A stretch of DNA of 37,905 nt from Synergistaceae bacterium (GTDB taxonomy: Bacteria; Synergistota; Synergistia; Synergistales; Aminobacteriaceae), in NCBI GenBank assembly GCA_031280275.1, contig JAITGX010000034.1, positions 1-37,905 on the forward strand. Reading direction: 5' to 3'. The translations under genes were made by a program, and so were the position numbers. The notes below the pieces were generated by a model. The model was not told the DNA's origin. It did not search any database and was given only the letters and a program-made list of their open reading frames with translations. Every line of letters begins with the position of its first letter. The first letter of the stretch is position 1. Of the stretch, positions 7,611 through 15,857 are shown piece by piece.

Positions 7611-7757
7611 ATGCCGGAGAGATGGCGGGCGGTGCTTTGCGCGGCGCTGTCGGCGCTGGCTACCGCTTTTGTCCTGGCCGGACTGGCGCGGGGCGAAGCT
7701 CAAACTGTTTTCACCAAGGCCGTCAACATCTGTTTGGAGTGTATTGGCATCGGGTGA
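7611..7757 (+). CDS. CD1871A-type small membrane protein with C-terminal CXXC motif
   Basis: A 48-residue protein too short for most gene finders. One hydrophobic N-terminal helix (about residues 7-27, [20 protein letters not shown]) is followed by a short segment and the C-terminal ending [12 protein letters not shown], with a CXXC pair six residues from the end. This ending is the hallmark of the CD1871A CXXC family, which in other anaerobes is found next to NapH-like 4Fe-4S proteins and TlpA-like thioredoxins, exactly as here. It begins 10 bases after the thioredoxin gene and ends 9 bases before the ferredoxin gene. The biochemical role is unknown; transfer of a metal or of thiol electrons at the membrane is a guess. 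Confidence 0.85.
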   Translation: MPERWRAVLCAALSALATAFVLAGLARGEAQTVFTKAVNICLECIGIG

Positions 7758-7766
7758 GGGCAGGTA

Positions 7767-8615
7767 ATGCGTAAAGTCGTGCAATGGCTGTTTCTTTTGC
7801 TGAGCAACTCCAACTTTCCCGGTTTTCTGAGCGGGCGCATATACAAAGGAGGAATGAAAGCCGTCTGCGTCCCAGGGTTGAACTGCTACTCCTGCCCTGG
7901 GGCGGTGGCCTCTTGTCCTCTGGGGGCCTTGCAGGCCGTTCTGGGAGCCGCCGGATACCGGTTCAGTTTTTACGTAACGGGGTTTCTAGTGGGGTTCGGC
8001 GTCCTGTTCGGGCGTTTCATCTGCGGTTTCCTCTGCCCTTTTGGGTTACTTCAGGAATTTTTGCACAAAATCCCCTTTTACCGCGTAAAAAAGCTGTGGA
8101 GGGGTTTCTTGTATGTCAAGTACGTCCTGCTGGCGGTACTGGTCGTGGGACTGCCCCTTTTGGTGCGGAACTTCGCGGATTTGGGAGACCCAGCCTTCTG
8201 CAAGTACGTCTGCCCCGCCGGAACCCTGACGGCTGGGCTTCCGCTTTTGGCGGCGAACCCATCCCTGCGGGGGGCGGCAGGCTGGCTTTTCACCCTGAAG
8301 CTGACGGCCGCCGCCGCCGTTATCATTGGCTGTTTAGCGGCCTACCGGTTTTTCTGCAAGGTACTCTGTCCCTTGGGGGCCTTTTACGGGCTTTTTAACA
8401 AGGCAACCCTTTACCGGCTCCGCTTGGAGGAAAAAAACTGCGCCCATTGCGGGGCCTGTGCCAAAATCTGTAAAATGGCGGTTGACCCCTCCCGCGAACC
8501 GGACAGTCCGGAGTGTATCCGCTGCGGGGACTGCGTGAGGGTCTGCCGTTTCGCCGCGCTTCACGCGGGCTTTTTCTGCCGCCCTCACGCAAAGGGAGAG
8601 GGGATGAAAATTTGA
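7767..8615 (+). CDS. NapH/CcoG-like membrane 4Fe-4S binding protein
   Basis: A 282-residue polytopic membrane protein. It has several transmembrane helices, internal cysteine motifs (CVPGLNCYSCPGAVASCPLG near the N-terminus, CGFLCPFGLLQE, CKYVCPAGTL, CKVLCPLGAFYG) and two C-terminal ferredoxin-type clusters (CAHCGACAKICKMAV and CIRCGDCVRVCRFAAL). Such proteins pass electrons from quinols or reduced carriers across the membrane to periplasmic partners. Here the partners may be the thioredoxin and CXXC protein encoded just upstream. ATG at 7767 follows GAGGGCAGG. Its TGA stop overlaps the TTG start of the hydrolase gene, implying coupled translation. The physiological donor and acceptor are unknown. 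Confidence 0.88.
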   Translation: MRKVVQWLFLLLSNSNFPGFLSGRIYKGGMKAVCVPGLNCYSCPGAVASCPLGALQAVLGAAGYRFSFYVTGFLVGFGVLFGRFICGFLCPFGLLQEFLHKIPFYRVKKLWRGFLYVKYVLLAVLVVGLPLLVRNFADLGDPAFCKYVCPAGTLTAGLPLLAANPSLRGAAGWLFTLKLTAAAAVIIGCLAAYRFFCKVLCPLGAFYGLFNKATLYRLRLEEKNCAHCGACAKICKMAVDPSREPDSPECIRCGDCVRVCRFAALHAGFFCRPHAKGEGMKI

Positions 8616-9451
8616 GCCGGAAAAACTACTATCGTCCTTTGGGGTTGTTTTTGATCCTGGCGCTTTTAGTCGGTGGGATACCTTTCACGCTGACGTGGTT
8701 CGTGTTCAGGCCCTCGGCGCGCCTTTCTCACACTCCGGCGGCGTTGGGACTGTCCTTCGAGGACGTGACCTTGACCACCTCGGACAACGTGCGGCTTCAC
8801 GGGTGGTACGTACCCGCGAACGAGAAAAACTCCCGCGCCGAGCTTCTCTTTTTTCACGGGAACGCGGGTAATATCTCGAACCGTTTGGACTCCATCGAAA
8901 TTTTTCACAATTTGGGGCTTTCCGTTTTCATCTTCGACTACAGGGGCTACGGGCAGAGCGGGGGAAGACCCTCCGTTGCGGGCACGGCCTTGGACGCTCG
9001 CGCCGCGTGGCAGTGGCTGACGGAAGAAAAGAAGATTCCCCCTGGGAAGGTCGTGGTGTTCGGGCGCTCCCTGGGGGGCGCTATCGCCATGGAGCTGATG
9101 CGCAGCGAGGTTCCGGGCGCCTTGATCCTGGAGTCCACTTTTTCTTCCCTTTCCGAAATGGTTCGAATTCCCTTCATGGTTCCCCTGGCACGGCACGTGA
9201 CCGGCGATGCCTGGAACTCCGCCGAAGCCGCCCGCACCTTGACCGTTCCCGCGCTCTGCATCCACAGCCCGGACGACAGGCTCGTGCCCTACCAGCTGGG
9301 CAGAAGCCTCTACAACGCCGTGGGAAGCGAAAAGACGTTCCTCGAAATTAGCGGCGGCCACAACGAGGGCTTCCTGGACTCCATAGACACCTACGTTCCC
9401 GCCCTGGACGCCTTTTTGACGAAACGTTTCGGGAGATCTCAATCTTTTTAG
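8612..9451 (+). CDS. Membrane-anchored alpha/beta hydrolase (Bem46/YfhR type)
   Basis: About 279 residues. An N-terminal helix (about residues 8-30, LGLFLILALLVGGIPFTLTWF) would anchor it to the membrane. The hydrolase core has the oxyanion strand LFFHGNAGN, the nucleophile elbow VVFGRSLGGAIAME (G-R-S-L-G), the acid HSPDDRLVPY and the histidine SGGHNEGF. I chose the TTG at 8612, which overlaps the previous gene's TGA, because GGGAGAGGGG lies 8 bases upstream and the anchor begins directly; upstream in-frame ATG codons lie inside the ferredoxin gene. Serine hydrolase or esterase activity follows from the family; the substrate is unknown. Confidence 0.88.
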   Translation: MSRKNYYRPLGLFLILALLVGGIPFTLTWFVFRPSARLSHTPAALGLSFEDVTLTTSDNVRLHGWYVPANEKNSRAELLFFHGNAGNISNRLDSIEIFHNLGLSVFIFDYRGYGQSGGRPSVAGTALDARAAWQWLTEEKKIPPGKVVVFGRSLGGAIAMELMRSEVPGALILESTFSSLSEMVRIPFMVPLARHVTGDAWNSAEAARTLTVPALCIHSPDDRLVPYQLGRSLYNAVGSEKTFLEISGGHNEGFLDSIDTYVPALDAFLTKRFGRSQSF

Positions 9452-9554
9452 GGTGGATTGTTTTGAGTTTTTTGGCTGCCTTGGCCTAGATACCGCAAGG
9501 CGTCAACAGCGAATAAATGCCCTCAGAGCAGGTTTGCTCAATCCCTCACAGCTA

Positions 9555-9582
9555 TTGTTTTCCCTCGGTTTTGCGCTATAGT
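9555..9582 (+). promoter_or_regulatory. Promoter of the MATE exporter gene
   Basis: TTGTTT (9555-9560) and TATAGT (9577-9582) have a 16-base spacer. Transcription would start near 9589, which rules out the TTG at 9585 as a translation start. Confidence 0.5.
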
Positions 9583-9650
9583 GGTTGAGTATAAACGCAG
9601 GGGGCACGTTGGCGGCCGCCGGAAATGTCCGAGGGGAAGTGTGCGCAATT

Positions 9651-11012
9651 TTGACGAGCGGCGACGAGCGGGACGAAAAATACGCCCGCATGACCGAGGC
9701 TCCCGTGGAGCGCCTGGTGTGCGCCATGGCGGTTCCAACCATTTCTATCATGCTTATTTCCGCGCTTTACAACATGGCCGACACCTATTTCGTGGGAGCG
9801 CTGGGCACCCAGGCCACGGCGGCGGTAGGCGTTTCCTTCTCCTTAATGACCCTTATTCAAGCGATGGGGTTCTTTTTTGGGCACGGCTCCGGCAACTACA
9901 TCTCCCGGCGATTGGGCGCGCAAGACTGGGGCGGAGCCTCCGCCATGGCCGCCACAGGCTTTTTGTCCGCCCTGATCGCCGGGATTCTCATCGCCGTTCT
10001 CGGGCTCTCCTTTTTGGAGCCCTTCGCCCGCTTTTTGGGCGCGACGGAGACCATTCTTCCCTTCGCCTGCGACTACCTCCTCTATATTTTGATCGGCGCG
10101 CCGTGGATGGCGGGCTCTCTGGTCTTGAATAACCTTCTGCGTTTTCAGGGAAGCGCGTTCTATGGAATGGTGGGAATGATCTCCGGCGCGGTGCTGAACG
10201 TGGTCTTGGACCCCATCTTTATCTTCGTGCTGGACATGGGGGTAAGCGGCGCCGCGCTGGCCACCATGATCAGTCAGTTCGTGGGGTGTGCCCTGCTCCT
10301 GGTGGGGTGCGCCCATAAAGGCAACGTGCGCATCAGTGTCAAAAAGTTTTCTCCCACCCGTTCCGCCTACAGGGAGATCCTCCAAGGGGGTCTGCCTTCC
10401 CTGTTCCGCCAGGGCTTCGCCAGCGTGGCCACCATCTGCCTGAACCAGATTGCCGGGGGCTACAGCGACGCGGCGATCGCGGCCATGTCCGTCGTGCAGC
10501 GCGTGACGATTTTCTCCAGCTCTGCGCTCATCGGGTTTGGGCAGGGGTTCCAGCCCGTGTGCGGATTCAATTACGGCGCGGGACGCTACGACCGCGTCAA
10601 GAGGGCCTTCTGGTTTTGCGTGAAAACCGCCACCGTGGCGCTCCTGTTCCTCGCCTCCGTGGGATGGCTGTACGCCCCGCAGATCGTCGCGCTGTTCCGG
10701 CGGGACGATCCTGAGGTTTTGCGCATTGGGGCCTTGGCGCTGCGCCTCCAGTGCCTCACCTTCCCCCTGCTGGGATGGGTGATCCTGAACAACATGCTGC
10801 TCCAAACCATCGGCAAAGCGATGAAGGCGAGCCTCTTGGCCCTGGCGCGTCAGGGGCTTTTTCTGCTGCCGTTCCTTCTTGCCCTGCCGCCGCGCCTGGG
10901 AGTGCTGGGCATCCAATTGAGCCAGCCCGCCTCGGACCTGGCGACCTTCGTCCTCGCCATACCCCTGGGCTTCAGCGTCCTGCGCGAACTCCAGGAAAAG
11001 CCTCCGGCATGA
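9651..11012 (+). CDS. MATE-family multidrug/Na+ antiporter
   Basis: A 12-helix inner-membrane exporter of the MATE family, which expels cationic drugs or metabolites in exchange for Na+ or H+. Typical sequence includes PVERLVCAMAVPTISIMLIS and LYNMADTYFVGALG in helix 1, AVGVSFSLMTLIQAMGFFFG, and the second-half repeat IGFGQGFQPVCGFNYGAGRY. It is about 450 residues, the family norm. The start is uncertain: TTG 9651 gives the usual short acidic leader (TSGDERDEKYARM). Alternatives are TTG 9609 (AGGGGG just upstream), GTG 9639 and ATG 9690. It stands alone between the hydrolase and flgE. The substrate is unknown. Confidence 0.9.
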   Translation: MTSGDERDEKYARMTEAPVERLVCAMAVPTISIMLISALYNMADTYFVGALGTQATAAVGVSFSLMTLIQAMGFFFGHGSGNYISRRLGAQDWGGASAMAATGFLSALIAGILIAVLGLSFLEPFARFLGATETILPFACDYLLYILIGAPWMAGSLVLNNLLRFQGSAFYGMVGMISGAVLNVVLDPIFIFVLDMGVSGAALATMISQFVGCALLLVGCAHKGNVRISVKKFSPTRSAYREILQGGLPSLFRQGFASVATICLNQIAGGYSDAAIAAMSVVQRVTIFSSSALIGFGQGFQPVCGFNYGAGRYDRVKRAFWFCVKTATVALLFLASVGWLYAPQIVALFRRDDPEVLRIGALALRLQCLTFPLLGWVILNNMLLQTIGKAMKASLLALARQGLFLLPFLLALPPRLGVLGIQLSQPASDLATFVLAIPLGFSVLRELQEKPPA

Positions 11013-11175
11013 TGTTCACATTCCAAAAGCTACAGTTCACGGAAAGATAAGCCGAAAAGAAAATTGTAGCGGCAGTTTTGTTTTTTACGGCAGCAATGGC
11101 CTCAAGGAATGAGGCTTGGGGGGTCGCGGAGCGATAAAAAAAACGGGAATTTATCGCGGGAGGGAACGAAGTACA

Positions 11176-13755
11176 ATGTTAAGATCACTTATGACGGCAG
11201 TAACGGGCGTGCGTGCCCACCAGGTGATGCTGGACGTGACAGGCAACAATATAGCGAACGTCAACACCACGGGGTACAAAAAGGACTTCACGCTTTTTCA
11301 AGACCTTCTCTATCAGACGACAAAGGGCGCTACGGGCCCCGGTGACGGGCGCGGCGGCGTCAACCCCATGCAGGTCGGTTTGGGCGTGAAAGTCGGCGGT
11401 ATCGAGACCATTCATTCTCAGGGGTTCACTCAGTACACGGGCAACAAGTCGGACATGATGATCGAGGGCGAAGGATACTTTATCCTTCGTGAGGGCAACG
11501 GGCGTATTTACACTCGTGCGGGGAACTTCACCCAGGACGCGCAGAACGACCTGGTGCACTCCGGCACGGGTTACAAGGTGCAAGGTTACAAAATGGAGCG
11601 CGATCCCCTGAATCCCACCAGTTTCGTGAAGGCTGGGGATGTCAGTGACATCAACATCCCCTTTGGGAGGAAGATGGACGCCCGCGCCACTACGTTGGTG
11701 GGTCTGCGCTGCAACCTGGACAGCCGGGCGTCGGCCTACCTGCCCATCGGGTACGCGGATATTCCCTATGTCACCAATGACGCCAAGGTCACTATTGGGG
11801 GAACTGCTTACAACCTTTCGTTCCAGTCGAGGCTTAATACCCCAATAAGCGGCACCTACCAGGCCGAGACGCTTTCCATGTCGCCTTCTGCAAACCCTAT
11901 AACGCTTTCGAGACCTCTGACCATTCCCGCAGGGAATACGTTAACGTTGGGAGCAGCAGGCATGACCTTGCCAGCGGGGACTTCCATGACCGTTCCATCA
12001 GGAGGGATGCTCCTCCCGGCGGGGGCTAGTGTGACGCTTCCGGCGGGGACAACCCTGACGAGTTCAATAGACCTTACGGGCTCAGGCAGTTCAGTAACAG
12101 TGGAGATCGGTGGCGTTTCTACAACCTTTACCGACCCCGGCACTCCTATTATCCCATCGGGCGCGGTTGTCCCGGCGGGAGGGGCAACGATTCCCGCAAA
12201 CTCGACCTTCGCCGCGGGGTTCGTTTTCCCTGGAGGGACGATTTTTTCCGGAGGCACGGCGTTCCCCGGGGGGACAATCATCCCGGCGGGCGTCACTATT
12301 CCCGCAAATACACAACTAACTAGCGGGAGCATATTAGTGGAAAGTTGGAGTGATTATGAAGCCACAGATTACTTTACGATTACCATCAGCGACAACGGAC
12401 AAAATCCGGTAGACGTTCCTTTTAAGATGGTAGGAATCAACAACGGCTATCCGCAGCTTGAACTGCCTACGACGCCTATGCAGATCACGATGCCCGACGG
12501 CTCAACGGTGGCAAACGTCGTCTACGACGACGCCACAGGCCTTTTGCAATTTGTGGACGCCACGCCTGGCTCGCCGACAATAGGCGCTACGCTGTGGAGA
12601 ACCAATCTGCACGAGAACATGACGTACAATTCGTTCTCTGTCACAAATGACGGAGAAAGGATCGACTTTATCGCGGAGTTCGATGAAAGCAACATGGGGT
12701 CTTCTCCCATACAAATGACGCTTTGGTGGGAAAATTCCGTTACCGGTCAGATGGGCAAGTCGCAGTTCAACGTCACCATGAATCCTGATGGAACCTTCAA
12801 CGCTATCGCCACAGATCCAGATCCGCTTCTCGCATCAACCCCAGGTCTTGAGTATTTACCGCCTGCCTCGACCGCCCAGAAAAATTTAAATCCTGCGGCA
12901 ACAGGTTACTCTTTCGGCGACAACTTCAAAATTCTTATTGGATCCCAGGGCAAAGGACTGGAGTTCCAGGCCACCAACAACAGCGCGGCCGCGAACGCCA
13001 CCCCGCTGACCGCTGGGAACATCAGTCAGGGCGGGATGCACCAGACGAAGCTGACCGTCTACGACTGCCAGGGCTTCCCCTACACGATGGAGGTGCAGTT
13101 CAAGAAACTGACCTCGAACCGCTGGCGCTGGGAGGCGTGTTTTGTCGATGAAAACGGAACCATTGACCAGCTTCTGCCCACGCCCTTCTCGGGTGAGATC
13201 AAATTCGACGACAGCTGCCATATCATCTCACCCTTGTCGGTGGATCTGGACGTGCCCTTCAGCCTGTTGGGCAGGGAGAACTCGACGATTAAACTGGATT
13301 TCAGCGGTCAGTCCTTTGGCCTTGACGTGCTGGAGGGCGTCACCCAGTTCGCCTCTTCCAGCACCACCAAGGCGTACTATCAGGATGGCTACACGATGGG
13401 CATTTTAAATAACTACAACGTGAGCCAGGACGGCACCATCATGGGGAGTTACGACAACGGGCAAAACCAGCCCATCGCCCGTATCGCTTTGGCGCAGTTC
13501 GCCAATCCCATGGGTCTGGATAAGATAGGCAACTCGATGTTCCGGGAGACCATCAACTCCGGCACGGCGCGTATCGACGCGGCTATGGAGGACGGCAGCG
13601 GCTCTATCTCCGGAGGCAACCTTGAAATGTCCAACGTGGACTTGACGGAGGAGTTTACGCGTCTCATCATCTCTCAGCGCGGTTTCCAGGCCAATACCCG
13701 CGTGGTGACTACAAGCGACCAAATTCTCGAAGAAGTCGTCAACATGAAGCGGTAA
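11176..13755 (+). CDS. flgE: Flagellar hook protein FlgE with a long PAG-repeat insert
   Basis: The hook joins the flagellar rod to the filament. The N-terminus (MLRSLMTAVTGVRAHQVMLD, then TGNNIANVNTTGYKK) and the C-terminus (VDLTEEFTRLIISQRGFQAN, ending TSDQILEEVVNMKR) are the conserved rod/hook coiled-coil parts. At 859 residues it is about twice the size of enterobacterial FlgE. The extra length lies in the surface-exposed D2/D3 region and includes a proline/glycine repeat (residues 251-387). ATG at 11176 is preceded by GGGAGGGAACGAAG; the in-frame start at 11116 lacks a matching N-terminus. A strong hairpin after the gene suggests it ends its own transcript. It sits just ahead of the flbD-mot-fli operon. 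Confidence 0.95.
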   Translation: MLRSLMTAVTGVRAHQVMLDVTGNNIANVNTTGYKKDFTLFQDLLYQTTKGATGPGDGRGGVNPMQVGLGVKVGGIETIHSQGFTQYTGNKSDMMIEGEGYFILREGNGRIYTRAGNFTQDAQNDLVHSGTGYKVQGYKMERDPLNPTSFVKAGDVSDINIPFGRKMDARATTLVGLRCNLDSRASAYLPIGYADIPYVTNDAKVTIGGTAYNLSFQSRLNTPISGTYQAETLSMSPSANPITLSRPLTIPAGNTLTLGAAGMTLPAGTSMTVPSGGMLLPAGASVTLPAGTTLTSSIDLTGSGSSVTVEIGGVSTTFTDPGTPIIPSGAVVPAGGATIPANSTFAAGFVFPGGTIFSGGTAFPGGTIIPAGVTIPANTQLTSGSILVESWSDYEATDYFTITISDNGQNPVDVPFKMVGINNGYPQLELPTTPMQITMPDGSTVANVVYDDATGLLQFVDATPGSPTIGATLWRTNLHENMTYNSFSVTNDGERIDFIAEFDESNMGSSPIQMTLWWENSVTGQMGKSQFNVTMNPDGTFNAIATDPDPLLASTPGLEYLPPASTAQKNLNPAATGYSFGDNFKILIGSQGKGLEFQATNNSAAANATPLTAGNISQGGMHQTKLTVYDCQGFPYTMEVQFKKLTSNRWRWEACFVDENGTIDQLLPTPFSGEIKFDDSCHIISPLSVDLDVPFSLLGRENSTIKLDFSGQSFGLDVLEGVTQFASSSTTKAYYQDGYTMGILNNYNVSQDGTIMGSYDNGQNQPIARIALAQFANPMGLDKIGNSMFRETINSGTARIDAAMEDGSGSISGGNLEMSNVDLTEEFTRLIISQRGFQANTRVVTTSDQILEEVVNMKR
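11926..12336 (+). repeat. Coding repeat: PAG-type units inside FlgE
   Basis: The first block (residues 251-294) has P-A/S-G units spaced about 8 residues (prolines at 251, 266, 274, 281, 289). After a short spacer, the second block (residues 327-387) has ten consecutive units of six residues, one of them seven. The pattern is P/A/S-A/G/S-G/N-x-x-hydrophobic, for example PGGTIF, SGGTAF, PGGTII, PAGVTI. The regular hydrophobic position every six residues is reminiscent of beta-solenoid repeats. Confidence 0.75.
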
Positions 13756-13789
13756 AACTGAAAAAATTAAAAATTTAAAACCCAGGAGA

Positions 13790-13824
13790 CCCGTTCAGGC
13801 ATTGCGCGCCTGAACGGGGTTTCT
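13790..13824 (+). terminator. Terminator after flgE
   Basis: A perfect 11-bp stem CCCGTTCAGGC/GCCTGAACGGG (13790-13800 and 13808-13818) with a 7-base loop is followed by GTTTCT. It lies 35 bases after the flgE stop codon and 70 bases before the flbD promoter. Confidence 0.75.
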
Positions 13825-13895
13825 ATGAAATCCCCAGGAGAAAATAGTGAGAAATTTGCTGACTCAAAGAATCTCCGCCGAAGGTTGTATGCGGG

Positions 13896-13923
13896 TTGAA
13901 ATACGTGAAAAAGGTAATATAAT
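13896..13923 (+). promoter_or_regulatory. Promoter of the flbD-motAB-fliLMY operon
   Basis: TTGAAA (13896-13901) and consensus TATAAT (13918-13923) are separated by 16 bases. The start would be near 13930, about 17 bases ahead of flbD. Confidence 0.65.
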
Positions 13924-13946
13924 AAGGGAAGAAGTGAGTACATTTT

Positions 13947-14165
13947 ATGATAGAACTTCATCGTTTGAATGGCGAGCTTTTTTTGCTGAACTCTGATATG
14001 ATAGAGACTGTAGACGCTGCCGCAGATACTCACGTGCGTCTGGTCAACGGGCACCACTACGTGGTGAAAGAGAACCTCCGGGACCTTCAAAACGCGGTGG
14101 TGGAGTTCCGGCGGAAGGCAGGGTACTCCTGTATTCCCCTCGGAATCTCGGAAGCGGAGCAGTAA
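13947..14165 (+). CDS. flbD: FlbD-family flagellar protein
   Basis: A 72-residue cytoplasmic protein matching the short FlbD/SwrD family (MIELHRLNGELFLLNSDMIE, then DTHVRLVNGHHYVVKE). In Firmicutes the homologous SwrD increases flagellar power, apparently by supporting stator function. This fits its position just ahead of motA. It begins the operon that runs through fliY. There is a weak AAGTGAG ribosome site 8-9 bases upstream. The remaining 160 bases before motA hold no gene. Confidence 0.9.
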   Translation: MIELHRLNGELFLLNSDMIETVDAAADTHVRLVNGHHYVVKENLRDLQNAVVEFRRKAGYSCIPLGISEAEQ

Positions 14166-14324
14166 AAGTTTATCCCGCCTGAGGCGGACCAGAGGAGCAG
14201 GAAGGGGCGCAGCGGAGCCGGCTGCCGCGCCGTAAGCTAAGAGGTCCAGGGGGGAGTGTTCTCCCTGGCGAGGTTTGGGGTGGAACCCCAAGCGAATTAT
14301 ACTATGGCCCGAGGTGAGGGAATC
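14166..14324 (+). other. Gap between flbD and motA with GC-rich inverted segments
   Basis: No gene is visible. The stretch contains GCCTGAGGC and GGTTTGGGGTGGAACCCC, which resemble pieces of the dispersed repeat core, but no recognisable repeat ends. The last 15 bases contain the GAGGTGAGGG ribosome site of motA. Confidence 0.4.
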
Positions 14325-15110
14325 TTGGATTTAACCACTGTCATTGGGTACATTATCGCGTGGCTTCTCGTCATCGGGGGCATGGCGGCGGGCGGAAACA
14401 TCGGGGCCTACGTGGATTTCCCGTCCATATTGATAACGGTGGGCGGGACAACGGGCGCCATTATCGTGTCCTACCCGGCCGATATCCTGAAAACACTGGG
14501 CGGGGCTGTCAAGCGCGCCTTTATCTCCAACGACCCGAACCTGCTGGCCATGGTGCAAACCATCGTGAGTTTCGCCGAAAAAGCCCGGCGCGAGGGGTTG
14601 CTGGCCCTGGAGGGGGACGTGGCGGAACTGACCGACGAGTTTTTGAAGAAATCCATTCAACTCGTGGTAGACGGCACGGATCCTGAGCTGGTGAAGGCCA
14701 TTCTGGACACGGAGATCGGCATCATGGAAGACCGTCACTCCGCCAACAAGGCCATTTTCGACTCTGTCGCGGAACTGGCCCCGGCCTACGGAATGATCGG
14801 AACCCTCATAGGCCTCATCGCCATGCTGGGGAATTTGGCCGACGTGAGCGCTCTGGGGCCCGGTATGGCCGTGGCCCTCATCACTACTATGTACGGCTCC
14901 ATGATGGCTAACATGTTCGCCATTCCTATATCCAAAAAACTGGCAGCGCGTTCCTCTAAAGAGATCGTCTCCATGGAGCTGATGGTGGAGGGGATACTGG
15001 CGATACAGGCGGGCGAGAATCCGCGTATCGTCGAGGAAAAGCTGAAGGTTTTCCTGCCTCCGAAGATGCGGAAGCGCCTGGAAGCCGCCCAGCAGAAAGG
15101 AGAGGAATAA
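14325..15110 (+). CDS. motA: Flagellar stator protein MotA
   Basis: The MotA/TolQ/ExbB-type stator subunit, forming the ion channel with MotB around the motor. It has four membrane helices: two at the N-terminus (LTTVIGYIIAWLLVIGGM; FPSILITVGGTTGAIIV) and two after the cytoplasmic loop (APAYGMIGTLIGLIAMLGNL and GMAVALITTMYGSMMANMFA). I chose TTG at 14325 because GAGGTGAGGG lies just upstream and the encoded start (fMet-DLTTVIG) aligns with typical MotA. The in-frame ATG at 14304 has no ribosome site. The product would be 262 residues, normal for the family. motB follows after 2 bases. Confidence 0.93.
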   Translation: MDLTTVIGYIIAWLLVIGGMAAGGNIGAYVDFPSILITVGGTTGAIIVSYPADILKTLGGAVKRAFISNDPNLLAMVQTIVSFAEKARREGLLALEGDVAELTDEFLKKSIQLVVDGTDPELVKAILDTEIGIMEDRHSANKAIFDSVAELAPAYGMIGTLIGLIAMLGNLADVSALGPGMAVALITTMYGSMMANMFAIPISKKLAARSSKEIVSMELMVEGILAIQAGENPRIVEEKLKVFLPPKMRKRLEAAQQKGEE

Positions 15111-15112
15111 CT

Positions 15113-15841
15113 ATGGCGCGTAAGAAAAAAATCCCGGAAGCGGGACCCAGCGCGCCCCTCTACATGGCCACCTACGGCGACATGGTGACGTTGGTTCTGT
15201 GCTTTTTCGTCCTGCTGTTCGCTATGTCCTCTATTGACGTGGAGAAGTTCAAGATGGCCCTTATCTCCCTGCGGGGCTCTTTGGGCGTCCAGAAGGGCGG
15301 CGTGACCACGGAGACATCCATGGAACCTGAGAGCGGCGAAGCGGAGGAGAAGGGGACAAGCACGAGTCCCCAGCGCGTCCGTTTGGACACTCAAAACGTA
15401 GCCTTTACCGTTGAGAATTACCTGCGCACGGAGGGTCTGCAAAAATCCGTTCAGGTGACGATCAACCAGCGCGGCGTCGCCGTCTCCATATCGGATCAGT
15501 TTCTTTTCGAGAGCGGCAGCGCCAACCTGAAGACGGAGGGGCAGCGGGTATTGTACAAAATAGCGGCGCTGGTGCGAGACATGGTTCCGGCCATCGCCGT
15601 TGAGGGACACACGGACGGCGTTCCCCTCCTGGGGGGAATATACCGGGACAACTGGGGACTGTCCTCAGCGAGGGCCGCCGTGGTGACATCCTACTTGGAG
15701 TCCTCAGGAGGGGTGCCCGCGCAGAAGCTCCAAGCCGTCGGGTACGGCCCCAGCCGCCCGGTAGTTCCCAACGACAGTCCTGAACACAGAGCGCTGAACC
15801 GCCGGGTGGACCTAGTTTTCTTGTCGCAGTATCCCAAGTAA
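15113..15841 (+). CDS. motB: Flagellar stator protein MotB
   Basis: A 242-residue peptidoglycan-anchored stator subunit. The single N-terminal helix (about residues 20-40) contains the ion-binding aspartate, D23, in MATYGDMVTLVLCFFVLLFA. The C-terminal OmpA/MotB domain has the peptidoglycan-binding sequences VEGHTDGVPL and LSSARAAVVTSYL, ending ALNRRVDLVF. A Lys-rich leader (ARKKKIP) precedes the helix. The ribosome site AAAGGAGAGGAA is inside the end of motA, so translation is probably coupled. The coupling ion cannot be assigned with certainty from this segment. Confidence 0.94.
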   Translation: MARKKKIPEAGPSAPLYMATYGDMVTLVLCFFVLLFAMSSIDVEKFKMALISLRGSLGVQKGGVTTETSMEPESGEAEEKGTSTSPQRVRLDTQNVAFTVENYLRTEGLQKSVQVTINQRGVAVSISDQFLFESGSANLKTEGQRVLYKIAALVRDMVPAIAVEGHTDGVPLLGGIYRDNWGLSSARAAVVTSYLESSGGVPAQKLQAVGYGPSRPVVPNDSPEHRALNRRVDLVFLSQYPK

Positions 15842-15857
15842 GAAGGGCCGGGGTATC

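Noticed and set aside
11013-11175. A sigma-28 flagellar promoter before flgE
   Set aside because: GCCGAAAAG and AGCGATAA occur but without a TAAA-type -35 box at the right spacing.
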